41,505 nt of DNA, from positions 1 to 41,505 of the forward strand of contig NZ_MPDK01000025.1 of the NCBI RefSeq assembly GCF_003144315.1, in the 5' to 3' direction. The notes under the pieces are model-generated. The model was not told the DNA's origin. It saw nothing but the letters and a program-made list of their open reading frames with translations, and made no database searches. This document shows, piece after piece, positions 10,341 through 19,572 of this stretch. This DNA is from Sulfoacidibacillus thermotolerans (GTDB lineage: Bacteria > Bacillota > Bacilli > Alicyclobacillales > SLC66). The position numbers and the translations under genes are program-made. The number at the start of each line of letters is the position of its first letter. Position 1 is the stretch's first letter.

Positions 10341-11096
10341 TTGCGAGCGCGTTCGTCTAGGATAATAGCATTGTACCTGAGCATGGGTTTCCTTTTAACA
10401 AGTGGTTCTGTTGCTTATGCAGCTACAAGTTCTTCTGCAAAGGCGTCACCGAGTCCAAGCATTTGGGATCAAGCAGTTAATGCATTTGCTGATCTGATAA
10501 ACTGGGTGGCGCATTATGTTGGTGACTATGGAATTGCGTTAATTATTGTCACTATTTTCATCCGCTTAATTACAATGCCGTTGATGCTTAAAAGTCTTCA
10601 GAATTCAAAGAAGATGCAAGCGTTAAAACCGCAGTTAGATGAATTGAAAAAAGAACATGGCAGTGACCCGCGTAGATTTCAAGAAGAGACGATGGCGTTG
10701 TACAAAGCTGAAGGTGTTAATCCATTGAGTGGATGTATGCCGATGATTATTCAGTTTGTGGTACTAACCTTATTGTATCGGGCGATTTATACGGATCATG
10801 CGATGTTGTATTCGAAGTTTCTAGGATTATTACCGCTTGGTCAACCGGATCATACATTTATTTTGCCGGTTCTTGCTGGAGTAACGAGTTATTTTCAGCA
10901 ACGTGTAACGATGGTTCAAATGGATCCTACTCAACAAAAAATTATGCAGATCGTTTTTCCGTTGATGATTTTCTTTTTCGCTCTGCGTGTCTTTGCAGCA
11001 CTTTCGTTATATTGGGTTTTTAGTAATATATTTACAATCGCGCAAATGTACTTTGTGCGTGTGAAAACGTCAACCCAAGAGGTGGGCAAAAAATGA
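10341..11096 (+). CDS. yidC: Membrane protein insertase YidC (SpoIIIJ type)
   Basis: YidC inserts proteins into the cytoplasmic membrane; in sporulating Firmicutes the SpoIIIJ form is also needed for forespore gene expression. The 251-aa sequence has a signal-like N-terminus, then the conserved IRLITMPLMLKSLQNSKKMQALKPQ segment with the essential arginine, NPLSGCMPMIIQ, and later membrane spans ending in ALSLYWVFSN. Unlike B. subtilis SpoIIIJ I see no lipobox cysteine: the signal region ends SGSVAYA-A, which looks like a signal peptidase I site. The start is TTG 10341 with GGAGG 10 nt upstream. The stop overlaps the jag start (ATGA). Confidence 0.94.
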   Translation: MRARSSRIIALYLSMGFLLTSGSVAYAATSSSAKASPSPSIWDQAVNAFADLINWVAHYVGDYGIALIIVTIFIRLITMPLMLKSLQNSKKMQALKPQLDELKKEHGSDPRRFQEETMALYKAEGVNPLSGCMPMIIQFVVLTLLYRAIYTDHAMLYSKFLGLLPLGQPDHTFILPVLAGVTSYFQQRVTMVQMDPTQQKIMQIVFPLMIFFFALRVFAALSLYWVFSNIFTIAQMYFVRVKTSTQEVGKK

Positions 11097-11749
11097 GAAT
11101 GGTTTCTGTATCTGCCACAACAGTTGAACTGGCAGTTGCAGAGGGATTAAGGCAATTAAACGTCGGGCGTGAACGTGCGGAGGTAGTTGTGAAGACGGCG
11201 CCTTCTAAAGGTTTTTTCGGTTTTGGCGCCCGACCTGCAGTAGTTGAAGTTTCGATTATAGAAGATCCAGTTGCAGATGCTGAATTGTTTCTACGTGAAA
11301 TGTTTGTCACTATGCGTTTGGCGATTAAGGTAAATAAACAGGTTAAAGGCAGAGAAGTAACGTTTGATCTGAGTGGGGATCGTGTTGCTTTATTAATTGG
11401 CAAACAAGGAAGAACTCTGGATGCTATTCAGCTTCTTGTAAATGCGGTTGGTAATAAATATGCAAAGAAACCTTTTCGTTTTATCGTGGATGCAGAAGGG
11501 TATCGAGAGCGGCATCGTCAAAAACTGGTTTATCAGGCAAAAAAATTAGCGGATAAAGCAGTATTATTAGGCCGCGAAATTTCGATGGAACCCATGGTTG
11601 CAAGTGACCGAAAAATTATTCACAATGCGTTGCAAGAGCGCAATGATGTAAAAACAGAGAGTCGAGGAGAAGAACCGAATCGTGCGATTGTCATTGTGCC
11701 AAAGACATTAAAAAGAGCTAATCGTGTGATTAAAGAGCGGGTTCAATAA
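11093..11749 (+). CDS. jag: RNA-binding protein Jag (KhpB)
   Basis: The 218-aa protein has three modules in the expected order: an N-terminal Jag_N domain with KGFFGFG, a KH domain with the GKQGRTLDAIQ loop near residues 103-113, and a C-terminal R3H domain with RKIIH. Jag/KhpB is an RNA-binding protein associated with YidC and, in some Firmicutes, with cell elongation control. Its ATG overlaps the yidC stop by 4 nt, so translation is coupled. Confidence 0.95.
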   Translation: MRMVSVSATTVELAVAEGLRQLNVGRERAEVVVKTAPSKGFFGFGARPAVVEVSIIEDPVADAELFLREMFVTMRLAIKVNKQVKGREVTFDLSGDRVALLIGKQGRTLDAIQLLVNAVGNKYAKKPFRFIVDAEGYRERHRQKLVYQAKKLADKAVLLGREISMEPMVASDRKIIHNALQERNDVKTESRGEEPNRAIVIVPKTLKRANRVIKERVQ

Positions 11750-11933
11750 ATGTGGCTGATTTGAAGTAGCTCCTTATGCATAATTGGCAAGAGGTATAGT
11801 TGTCTTTCTGTATATAGTTGGTGTCGGGTTGAGTGCGCCAACTATTTTGGTGTCTATAAATGTTTTTTTACTTGTATGATTATGCTGGTTTAGCACTAGG
11901 AAAGTAAATTTGAAGAGAGAGGAGAATGATCAA

Positions 11934-13313
11934 GTGGATTCTCAAGACACAATTGCTGCTATTGCCACAGCCCTTGGTGAAGCGAGCATTGCTGTGATTC
12001 GCGTCAGCGGGGATCATGCTTTAGACATTGTAGATCGTGTATTTTCTGGGAAACAATCTTTACAACATGTGGATAGCCATACTGTGCATTATGGGCATAT
12101 CGTGTCTTTCCATGATCATACCCCATTAGATGAGGTTTTAGTGACTGTTATGCGTTCTCCTCGAAGTTATACGACTGAAGATGTAGTTGAGATTAGTACT
12201 CATGGGGGAACGCAAACTGTTCAAGCGGTATTACTCGAATTGTTACGTGCTGGAGCTCGTTTAGCTAGTCCTGGAGAATTTACAAAACGTGCATTTTTAG
12301 GTGGACGCATTGATTTGTCACAGGCAGAAGGTGTTATGGAATTGATCGGTGCACATACTGCTGCAGCTAGGCAAGCTGCATTAAAACAAGTTGAAGGGAG
12401 TCTTAGTTTTCGAGTAAAAGAACTTCGTGAACGTCTTTTGCAACTAATGGCTCATGTTGAGGTTACAATTGATTATCCTGAGCATGATGAGGAAGAGGCT
12501 ACAACGGAACGGGTATTTGAAGGATGTACTTCTGTGTTAGAGGATGTTTCTCAGATGTTAGAAACCGCTGATCAAGGGAGAATTTTGCGTGATGGCATCC
12601 AGACAGCAATTATCGGGCGCCCGAATGTTGGTAAATCTTCTTTACTGAATTTATTGGTTCGCAAAGAACGAGCGATTGTTACTGATATTCCCGGGACAAC
12701 TAGAGATGTTTTGGAAGAGTTTATACAGGTTGAAGGAGTGCCTTTTCATATTCTCGATACGGCTGGGATTCGTGAAACGAGCGATGTGGTTGAAAAAATT
12801 GGAGTCGATCGAAGTAGAAAGGCAATGGCTGAAGCAGATTTATTGTTACTTGTCATTGATAGTAGTCGTAAACTCTCTGAAGAAGATGAACGCTTGTTGG
12901 AGTTATCCCAGAAACAATCGACGATCGTCATATTGAGTAAGAGTGATTTAGATCGTGTTGTTTCAGTTGAAGATGTGAAGCAGAGAGCACCTGACAGTAT
13001 TTGTGTTCCTTTTTCTGTTAAAGATCCTCGGTTACTACAGGATCTCGAACATGCAATGGTGGATAAAATCTCAAGAGGACAAATGAAGCCACGGGATGCT
13101 ACTTTTATCGCTAATGCGAGACATGTCCGATTGCTTGAACAGACAAAAGAGTTATTAGAGCAAGTCTTACATTCTGCAAATGAAGGTCAAACCTTGGATT
13201 TGGTAGCTGTTGATTTATATCAAGCATGGGTTACTCTCGGTGAGATTATAGGAGAAACACCGAGAGAAGATTTGCTTGATCAGATTTTTACACAATTTTG
13301 TTTGGGGAAATAG
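11934..13313 (+). CDS. mnmE: tRNA uridine-5-carboxymethylaminomethyl GTPase MnmE
   Basis: MnmE (TrmE/ThdF) and MnmG together modify U34 of certain tRNAs. The sequence has the N-terminal formyl-THF-binding domain (EASIAVIRVSG, GGTQTVQAVL, GEFTKRAFLGGRIDLSQAE), an inserted G domain (GRPNVGKSSLLN, DIPGTTRDV, DTAG, SKSD) and the C-terminal FCLGK cysteine motif. I start at GTG 11934 (MDSQDTIAAIATALGEASI), since AGAGGAGA lies about 9 nt upstream and homologues begin here, giving 459 aa. A TTG at 11910 would add eight residues. mnmG follows 31 nt later. Confidence 0.96.
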   Translation: MDSQDTIAAIATALGEASIAVIRVSGDHALDIVDRVFSGKQSLQHVDSHTVHYGHIVSFHDHTPLDEVLVTVMRSPRSYTTEDVVEISTHGGTQTVQAVLLELLRAGARLASPGEFTKRAFLGGRIDLSQAEGVMELIGAHTAAARQAALKQVEGSLSFRVKELRERLLQLMAHVEVTIDYPEHDEEEATTERVFEGCTSVLEDVSQMLETADQGRILRDGIQTAIIGRPNVGKSSLLNLLVRKERAIVTDIPGTTRDVLEEFIQVEGVPFHILDTAGIRETSDVVEKIGVDRSRKAMAEADLLLLVIDSSRKLSEEDERLLELSQKQSTIVILSKSDLDRVVSVEDVKQRAPDSICVPFSVKDPRLLQDLEHAMVDKISRGQMKPRDATFIANARHVRLLEQTKELLEQVLHSANEGQTLDLVAVDLYQAWVTLGEIIGETPREDLLDQIFTQFCLGK

Positions 13314-13344
13314 ATTTAGAACGTAGGAAAGGAGCGTTTCTGTT

Positions 13345-15231
13345 ATGGAATATCTAGGCGGCGAATATGATGTGATTGTGATTGGGGCTGGTCATGCTGG
13401 CTCAGAGGCTGCCTTAGCTGCTGCTCGTATGGGCTGTAAGACGTTACTTGTTACGATAAATTTAGATGCCATAGCGTTCATGCCGTGTAATCCTTCGATT
13501 GGAGGACCGGCAAAAGGGATTGTGGTGCGTGAAATTGATGCACTCGGGGGACAAATGGCCTATAACACAGACTTAACCTATATTCAAATGCGTCTTTTGA
13601 ACACTGGGAAAGGTCCAGCTGTACAAGCGTTGCGAGCTCAGTCAGATAAAGCTCTCTATGGGAGAATGATGAAATGGACTTTAGAGAGTCAAGAAAATCT
13701 AACCTTGCGTCAAGGGATGGTAGAGCGCATTTTAACACGCAATGGTCATGTAACGGGAGTACAAACGCAAACAGGTGCCCAATATTTTGCACGCTCTGTG
13801 GTCTTGACAACTGGAACTTATCTGCGTGGGCGTATCATTATCGGCGATGTTTCTTATCAGGGAGGGCCTAATGGTCAGTTGCCTGCGATGAAATTAACGG
13901 ATAGTTTGCTTGACTTGGGCTTTGATCTTGTTCGCTTTAAAACCGGGACTCCTCCCCGTATTAATCGAAAAACTATTAATTTTGATCACTTGCTTGCTCA
14001 ACCGGGTGATCCTGAACCTTTGCATTTTTCTTATCGTGATGATATTGTGCCACGTGAGCAGATGAATTGTTGGTTAACCTATACATCTGCAGCTACACAT
14101 GAGATTATTGGAGAGAATTTACATCGAGCTCCGATGTTTTCCGGGGAAATAGAAGGAAGAGGTCCCCGTTATTGTCCAAGTATCGAGGATAAAGTTGTGC
14201 GCTTTAAAGATCGACCTGCACACCAGATTTTTCTTGAACCTGAGGGTAAACATACTGAAGAATGGTATGTTCAGGGGATGTCGACTAGTTTGCCTGAAGA
14301 TGTGCAGATTCAAATGTTGCGGACGATTCCTGGACTTGAGCAAGTGGAGATGTTGCGCCCTGGCTATGCAATCGAGTACGATGCAATGGTGCCAACTCAA
14401 TTGTGGCCTTCACTTGAGACAAAGACTGTATCTGGGTTATTTACGGCAGGTCAAATTAATGGTACTTCTGGATATGAAGAAGCCGCGGGGCAGGGGATCA
14501 TCGCTGGAATTAATGCAGCGTTACATGCAATGAATCGTGAACCCGTGATTTTATCCCGATCTGATGCTTATATAGGTGTAATGATTGATGATTTGGTAAC
14601 GAAAGGAACCACTGAGCCTTACCGTTTATTGACTTCTCGTGCAGAATATCGATTGTTATTAAGAAACGACAATGCGGATGCACGTCTTATGGAGATTGGA
14701 CATCGCATTGGTCTTCTCTCTGATCAACGATATGAGAGATTTTTAGAAAAACAAGAGGGTATTGCGAGAGAGAAAGAAAGATTGCGTTCTATTCGTATTT
14801 CCCCTTCAACTGTTACAGAGCGGTTTGCTGATCAAGGAATCTCTGCTCCATCGAGTTCAGTTACTTTAGAACAGTTGTTGCGCAGACCAGAAATTACGTA
14901 TGAGATGGTTGCTGATTTATCTCCTGCACCAGAAAAGATTTCTACAGAAGTTGCGAAACAGGTGGAGATTGACACGAAATATCAAGGGTATGTGGTTCGA
15001 CAAACACAGGAGATTGAACGTCAAAAACGGTTAGAAGATCGTCGATTACCGGATCAAATTGATTATACAGCAATTTCTGGTCTTGCTAATGAGGCAAAGG
15101 AAAAACTTTCGAAGATTCGCCCTCGCAGTATTGGACAAGCGTCTCGTATTGAAGGGGTTTCACCAGCGGATATTTCAGTGTTATTAATTTGGCTTGAAAC
15201 TAAGTCGAGGCGGCAAACAGCGAATGGTTGA
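13345..15231 (+). CDS. mnmG: tRNA uridine-5-carboxymethylaminomethyl synthesis enzyme MnmG
   Basis: MnmG (GidA) is the FAD-dependent partner of MnmE. The N-terminus carries the dinucleotide-binding motif [19 protein letters not shown], then [11 protein letters not shown] and KTGTPPRI. The C-terminal helical domain includes [17 protein letters not shown]. At 628 aa it is full length. ATG 13345 has GGAAAGGAG upstream. The last 8 nt overlap the rsmG start. Confidence 0.97.
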   Translation: MEYLGGEYDVIVIGAGHAGSEAALAAARMGCKTLLVTINLDAIAFMPCNPSIGGPAKGIVVREIDALGGQMAYNTDLTYIQMRLLNTGKGPAVQALRAQSDKALYGRMMKWTLESQENLTLRQGMVERILTRNGHVTGVQTQTGAQYFARSVVLTTGTYLRGRIIIGDVSYQGGPNGQLPAMKLTDSLLDLGFDLVRFKTGTPPRINRKTINFDHLLAQPGDPEPLHFSYRDDIVPREQMNCWLTYTSAATHEIIGENLHRAPMFSGEIEGRGPRYCPSIEDKVVRFKDRPAHQIFLEPEGKHTEEWYVQGMSTSLPEDVQIQMLRTIPGLEQVEMLRPGYAIEYDAMVPTQLWPSLETKTVSGLFTAGQINGTSGYEEAAGQGIIAGINAALHAMNREPVILSRSDAYIGVMIDDLVTKGTTEPYRLLTSRAEYRLLLRNDNADARLMEIGHRIGLLSDQRYERFLEKQEGIAREKERLRSIRISPSTVTERFADQGISAPSSSVTLEQLLRRPEITYEMVADLSPAPEKISTEVAKQVEIDTKYQGYVVRQTQEIERQKRLEDRRLPDQIDYTAISGLANEAKEKLSKIRPRSIGQASRIEGVSPADISVLLIWLETKSRRQTANG

Positions 15232-15982
15232 CACAAAAATTCAATTTTCTATCGAGGATTTTGCTCGTGAATGTGAGCAGCGTGGGTTTCCTCTTTCTTT
15301 GAAGCAAATTGATCAATTTATTCACTATGCAAATTGGCTTCAAGAATGGAATCAGAAGATGAATCTCACGGCGATCTCTGATTTTGATAGCATCTTGCTC
15401 AAGCATTTTCTTGATTGTTTAGAATTAGTTCCTGTTCTACAGCGTGGCATGGAGAAATCAAAAGGTTCTACGCACAGTAAGGTACTTGATTTTGGTACTG
15501 GCGCAGGATTTCCTGGGCTTGTTTTAAAATTAGCGATGCCGGAACTTTCTATGACTCTTTGCGATTCACTGCGAAAACGCACTGATTTCCTCTCGTTTAT
15601 TGTAGATCAACTAAATCTTACGGATGTACAGGTACTTCATGCGCGCACGGAAGAAATTGCAAAGTTAGGGGACTATCGCGAGCGTTTTGCTTATGTACTT
15701 GCTCGTGCTGTTGCTCGCATGCCTGTGCTTATAGAGTGGGCTGGACCGCTTGTACAAGTTGAAGGATACTTCTATGCAATGAAGGGTCCTCATCCCCAAA
15801 GTGAATTGCTTGAGGCCAACCGAATTGCAGAACGCGTTGGTTTTTTGCGATTTGATGTTACACCCTATGAACTGCCATTGGGCGCTGGGGATCATACGAT
15901 TGTATGTGCTTATAAGGGGAGGCCAACACCTCGCTCATTTCCAAGAAGACCTGGTGAAGCACAGCGCAATCCGATTTTGTGA
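15224..15982 (+). CDS. rsmG: 16S rRNA m7G527 methyltransferase RsmG
   Basis: RsmG (GidB) is the SAM-dependent enzyme that makes m7G527 in 16S rRNA; its loss gives low-level streptomycin resistance in several bacteria. The SAM-binding motif [16 protein letters not shown] is clear, as are the NLTAISD segment and [12 protein letters not shown] start at ATG 15224, which overlaps the mnmG stop, giving 252 aa; a TTG at 15194 would add ten residues. The basic tail [21 protein letters not shown] is typical of Bacillales RsmG. Confidence 0.95.
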   Translation: MVDTKIQFSIEDFARECEQRGFPLSLKQIDQFIHYANWLQEWNQKMNLTAISDFDSILLKHFLDCLELVPVLQRGMEKSKGSTHSKVLDFGTGAGFPGLVLKLAMPELSMTLCDSLRKRTDFLSFIVDQLNLTDVQVLHARTEEIAKLGDYRERFAYVLARAVARMPVLIEWAGPLVQVEGYFYAMKGPHPQSELLEANRIAERVGFLRFDVTPYELPLGAGDHTIVCAYKGRPTPRSFPRRPGEAQRNPIL

Positions 15983-16084
15983 TCAAATTTTAATTTTTGT
16001 TGTGACTATGTCAAACTTTGAGTTGTTTTGTCGATCAAGCACTTCATTTGTCGATCATCGTACGGAGAGAAGGAATTTGTCGAT
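15974..16084. repeat. Short iterated repeats upstream of noc
   Basis: TTTGTCGATCA occurs at 16027-16037 and again at 16047-16057, exactly 20 bp apart, and TTTGTCGAT recurs at 16076-16084. A related TTTTGTGATCAA overlaps the rsmG stop at about 15975-15986. Helically phased spacing suggests an operator upstream of noc. I do not recognise the motif, and it is not the Noc site ATTTCCCGGGAAAT. Confidence 0.45.
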
Positions 16085-16120
16085 GGTCTGCAGAACGTAT
16101 AGAGCATGTAGACTGAGTGG

Positions 16121-16966
16121 GTGGTGGCCAAGGTGAAGGAGCGTTGGTCTCGGTTTTTAGGGGCTGTAGAACGCGGTCATGGATCGAACAGCTTGCTACA
16201 ACAGATTCCTATCACTTCTGTGCGTGCAAATCGATATCAGCCGCGGTCTGTTTTCGATGAAGGGAAGTTAGATGAGCTAGGAGCGACGATCCGCACACAC
16301 GGGATGATTCAACCGATTGTGGTGAGACCACAAGATGACGGTTTTTTTGAGTTAGTTGCAGGTGAAAGAAGATGGCGAGCAGCTCAACGAGTTGGTCTTG
16401 ATTATATTCCCGCGATTGTGAAGGACCTTTCAGATTCTCAAGCTGCTTCTCTCGCACTGATCGAAAATTTGCAACGTGAAGGACTAACCGCAATTGAAGA
16501 AGCACTAGCCTATCAAAAATTGATTGAATTGCATCATTTAACCCAGGAGAGTTTAGCTCAACGTCTTGGGAAGGGGCAATCTACGATTGCCAATAAATTG
16601 CGTCTTTTGAATTTAGCTCCAGAAGTTCAAGAGGCAGTAAAGATGAGAACGATTAGTGAACGTCATGCCCGTGCTTTATTGTCATTATCTCAAGAGGCTC
16701 AGGGTAAGATATTAGCTGAAATTCTTGCGAAGGACTTAAATGTTCGTCAAACTGAGAAAAGGGTAGAAGATTATCTTGCGCAACCAGCGCAAAAGCCTCG
16801 AGCACAGCGGGCTGGAGTGAGTCGTGATTTTCGCATTGCGATGAACACGGTGCGTGAATCTGTTAAATTAATTCAAAATAGCGGATTTACAGTACAGACT
16901 GAGGAACACGAGGATGAAGAGTTTTTCGAGTTTATTATTCGTCTTCCTAAAAAAAAATCAAGTTAG
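16121..16966 (+). CDS. noc: Nucleoid occlusion protein Noc
   Basis: Noc is a ParB-family CTP-binding clamp that binds chromosomal sites, contacts the membrane and stops FtsZ assembly over the nucleoid. The sequence contains the CTP-pocket motif GERRWRAAQ, ENLQREGLTAIEEALAYQKL, and the helix-turn-helix LAQRLGKGQSTIANKLRLL. The Noc-specific region SRDFRIAMNTVRESVKLIQNSG distinguishes it from ParB. The N-terminus KERWSRFLG resembles the amphipathic membrane-targeting helix of Noc. GTG 16121 is used; GTG codons at 16124 and 16133 are alternatives. It sits between rsmG and parA, the normal place of noc. Confidence 0.94.
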   Translation: MVAKVKERWSRFLGAVERGHGSNSLLQQIPITSVRANRYQPRSVFDEGKLDELGATIRTHGMIQPIVVRPQDDGFFELVAGERRWRAAQRVGLDYIPAIVKDLSDSQAASLALIENLQREGLTAIEEALAYQKLIELHHLTQESLAQRLGKGQSTIANKLRLLNLAPEVQEAVKMRTISERHARALLSLSQEAQGKILAEILAKDLNVRQTEKRVEDYLAQPAQKPRAQRAGVSRDFRIAMNTVRESVKLIQNSGFTVQTEEHEDEEFFEFIIRLPKKKSS

Positions 16967-17055
16967 GAATCACTTCTTGATGAACTGCTTATGTCTTCGC
17001 TTCGCCTAAGTGGGTTCTCGTTCAATGTTTCTTTTTCAATCTTCTGCTTTGACAT

Positions 17056-17090
17056 AGGACACACAATTCCATGGTGTGTTCTTTTTTTTT
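17056..17090 (+). terminator. Rho-independent terminator of noc
   Basis: AGGACACAC (17056-17064) pairs with GTGTGTTCT (17074-17082), one G-U pair, around a 9-nt loop, and runs into a tract of nine Ts ending at 17090. It separates noc from the parAB pair. Confidence 0.85.
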
Positions 17091-17145
17091 CGAGTACAAT
17101 GGATGGTGGATCTTTTGGGGTGTTTTATATTCGGAGGTAGGTATA

Positions 17146-17904
17146 ATGGCACGAGTGATGGCGGTAGCCAATCAAAAAGGCGGGGTGGGAAAAACGACAA
17201 CCTCCGTGAATTTAGGGGCTTGTCTAGCAGAACTAGGGAAGAAAGTGCTGCTTATTGATATTGATCCTCAAGGCAACACCACGTCTGGCGTTGGAATCAA
17301 CAAAGCAGATGTTAGATATTGCATATATGATGTCATCATTAATGATGTTAATTCAACAGATGCCATTCTTCATACTTCTGTTCAAAACCTTGACATCATT
17401 CCTGCGACTATACAGTTGGCAGGTGCGGAGATTGAACTTGTTCCAACAATTTCAAGAGAAGTTCGTTTGCGTCGAGCCATTGCGGCTATCCGAGCAAATT
17501 ACGATTATATTTTGATTGATTGTCCTCCTTCTTTGGGATTGCTCACGATTAATGCACTTACTGGTTCTGATTCTGTGGTGATTCCCATTCAGTGCGAATA
17601 CTATGCATTGGAAGGACTAAGTCAATTATTAAGCACAATTCGATTAGTTCAAAAACATTTGAACACCTCTCTTGAAATTGAGGGAGTTTTACTTACAATG
17701 TTAGACGCTCGAACGAATTTAGGAATTCAAGTGATAGAGGACGTAAAAAAGTATTTTCGTGAGAAAGTCTATCATACGATTATTCCTCGCAACGTTCGGT
17801 TAAGTGAAGCTCCGAGCCATGGCAAACCAATTTTGCAGTATGACCCCAAGTCCCGCGGGGCAGAAGTGTATCTCGATTTGGCGAAGGAAGTGATTGGGAT
17901 TTGA
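17146..17904 (+). CDS. parA: Chromosome partitioning ATPase ParA (Soj)
   Basis: ParA/Soj is a deviant Walker A ATPase that dimerises on DNA, works with ParB in origin segregation and, in Bacillus, regulates DnaA. The KGGVGKTT motif is at residues 11-18, followed by DIDPQGN and later DCPPSLGLLT. Start ATG 17146 (MARVMAVANQKGGVGKT) has TCGGAGGTAGG upstream and gives 252 aa; an upstream extension of the same frame to 17071 runs through the preceding terminator and is not credible. The stop overlaps the parB TTG start. Confidence 0.96.
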   Translation: MARVMAVANQKGGVGKTTTSVNLGACLAELGKKVLLIDIDPQGNTTSGVGINKADVRYCIYDVIINDVNSTDAILHTSVQNLDIIPATIQLAGAEIELVPTISREVRLRRAIAAIRANYDYILIDCPPSLGLLTINALTGSDSVVIPIQCEYYALEGLSQLLSTIRLVQKHLNTSLEIEGVLLTMLDARTNLGIQVIEDVKKYFREKVYHTIIPRNVRLSEAPSHGKPILQYDPKSRGAEVYLDLAKEVIGI

Positions 17905-18761
17905 AAGCAAAGAGTGGACTTGGTAAAGGGCTTGAAGCTTTGCTTCCTCAAATAAGTTCTGATGCCACAGAGGAAGTTGTCCTTCTTCGTTTAGAGGATT
18001 TACGTCCCAACCCGTATCAGCCACGGAGAGAATTTAATGAAGATAAGCTGCTTGAGTTGATGGAATCTATTAGAGAACACGGAATTTTACAACCAATTGT
18101 TGTTCGTCAAGGCCAAGGTCGGCATTATGAGATTATTGCTGGTGAACGTCGATTTCGCGCAATGCAAATGCTTCAGGGGGAAACGATCCCGTCAATTGTA
18201 CGTCAAATTTCAGACCGCGAAGCAATGGAGATTGCTTTAATTGAGAATTTACAAAGAGAAGATTTGACTCCTATTGAAGTTGCCGAGGCGTATTCAAAGA
18301 TTATGCAACATTTTTCGTTGACGCAAGAGCAGTTAGCGGCTCGAGTGGGACAGAGCAGATCTCATGTGGCTAATTTGTTGCGTCTCCTGACGTTACCCAT
18401 TGAAATTCGTGATAATGTTTCACGTGGAACAATTTCTATGGGTCATGCGCGTGCACTACTTGCTATCGATGAACCACAGTCGCAGGCAACGATTGCGAAG
18501 AAAATTATTGAGGATGGATTAACGGTTCGTGCTGTAGAACAATTAGTACATCGGTTACAAGTTGTTTCACGTGAAACAAAACCTAAAAACACTACTACGA
18601 AAGTGGCACCTGTTGTAAAAGCATATGAAGAACAATTGCGAAATATTCTCGGAACCTCCGTACGTATTCACATGGGGAAAAAACGAGGGAAGATAGAAAT
18701 TGAATACTTTTCACAAGAGGATTTGGAAAGAATCTTGCAACTTTTAAACACTCATGCCTAA
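17901..18761 (+). CDS. parB: Chromosome partitioning protein ParB (Spo0J)
   Basis: ParB/Spo0J is the CTP-dependent clamp that loads at parS, spreads and recruits SMC to the origin. The 286-aa protein has GLGKGLEALLP at the N-terminus (the ParA-stimulating region), RPNPYQPRREF, the CTP-binding GERRFRAMQ, ENLQREDLTPIEVAEAY, and the HTH LAARVGQSRSHVANLLRLLTL. The C-terminus is the dimerisation domain. TTG 17901 overlaps the parA TGA. Two parS sites lie inside the gene itself. Confidence 0.96.
   Translation: MKAKSGLGKGLEALLPQISSDATEEVVLLRLEDLRPNPYQPRREFNEDKLLELMESIREHGILQPIVVRQGQGRHYEIIAGERRFRAMQMLQGETIPSIVRQISDREAMEIALIENLQREDLTPIEVAEAYSKIMQHFSLTQEQLAARVGQSRSHVANLLRLLTLPIEIRDNVSRGTISMGHARALLAIDEPQSQATIAKKIIEDGLTVRAVEQLVHRLQVVSRETKPKNTTTKVAPVVKAYEEQLRNILGTSVRIHMGKKRGKIEIEYFSQEDLERILQLLNTHA
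18416..18431. promoter_or_regulatory. parS site 1 inside parB
   Basis: TGTTTCACGTGGAACA reads on the complement as TGTTCCACGTGAAACA, an exact match to the Bacillus parS consensus TGTTNCACGTGAAACA. ParB would load here. Confidence 0.85.
18563..18578. promoter_or_regulatory. parS site 2 inside parB
   Basis: TGTTTCACGTGAAACA is a perfect 16-bp palindrome and exact parS consensus, 147 bp from site 1. Confidence 0.92.
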
Positions 18762-18831
18762 TTGGATTGCAATCAATCTTTGAATAGAAGAAAAAGTTAA
18801 ATGCATATTGGCAGTTTAGGAGGAACTACAT

Positions 18832-19557
18832 TTGTTTTTAGTCGGGCCTATCGTTAATACGATAGCTATTATCATGGGTACAATAATTGGAGTGAGTTTG
18901 AAAGAAATTCCTGAACGCATGCGAACTACAGTATTACAGGGCATGGCGTTATTTGTTATCACACTCGGGATTACGATGGCTATTGCTGCTCCATCAGGGG
19001 ATATTATTTATATTGTTCTTTCGGTAGTGCTAGGAGGTGTACTGGGAGCCTGGTGGGATCTCGAAGGTGCACTTGAGCGATTTGGGAAATTCGCGGAAAC
19101 TACATTTAAAGGGAATATGGGTGGTGTGTCAGAAGCTTTTGTTTTTGCGAGCTTAGTTTTTGGGGTTGGGTCGATGGCTGTGCTTGGTGCATTACAAAGT
19201 GGTTTGGATGGGCAAAATACAATTCTCTATACAAAGAGTATATTAGATGGTTTCTCGGCAGTGATTTTTACTACAGTCATGGGACCAGGAGTTGGTCTAT
19301 CGGCGATTCCAATCCTTATTTATGAAGGCGGGCTTGCTCTGATTGCGCACTTTATGGGCGCGGATCTGCGTTCCGCATCCATAATTGCAGATGTAACAGC
19401 TGTCGGTGGATTATTGATCATGGGGATTGGTGTCAATATATTAGAAATAAAACGGATCAGAGTAGCAAATTTACTACCAGCCATGGGGGTTGTTGCCTTG
19501 GTCCGTTGGCTAGCGACGCATGCCACTCCATTGTTGGCATCGTGGATTCACTTTTGA
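18832..19557 (+). CDS. DUF554 family membrane protein
   Basis: The 241-aa protein begins MFLVGPIVNTIAIIMGTIIG and contains KGNMGGVSEAFVFASLVFGVGSMAVLGALQSGL, features of the DUF554 (YqgA/YdfK) family. About seven hydrophobic segments make it a polytopic membrane protein. Its function is not established. TTG 18832 is preceded by AGGAGG. It lies between parB and the DUF4446 gene on the same strand, and stands 16 nt before the latter. Confidence 0.88.
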   Translation: MFLVGPIVNTIAIIMGTIIGVSLKEIPERMRTTVLQGMALFVITLGITMAIAAPSGDIIYIVLSVVLGGVLGAWWDLEGALERFGKFAETTFKGNMGGVSEAFVFASLVFGVGSMAVLGALQSGLDGQNTILYTKSILDGFSAVIFTTVMGPGVGLSAIPILIYEGGLALIAHFMGADLRSASIIADVTAVGGLLIMGIGVNILEIKRIRVANLLPAMGVVALVRWLATHATPLLASWIHF

Positions 19558-19572
19558 ATGGAGTGTATGTAG

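Noticed and set aside
11816-11843. AGTTGG/CCAACT stem after jag as a terminator
   Set aside because: Six-base arms around 16 nt with only a weak T-run; below what I would call a terminator.
14137-14150. TTTTCCGGGGAAAT in mnmG, 12 of 14 matches to the Noc-binding site
   Set aside because: It lies in a conserved coding stretch and a single near match in 41 kb could be chance; not listed as a Noc site.
17049-17054. TTGACA upstream of parA as a -35 element
   Set aside because: It overlaps the noc terminator stem and there is no -10 at 16-18 bp; the TACAAT at 17095-17100 is too far away.
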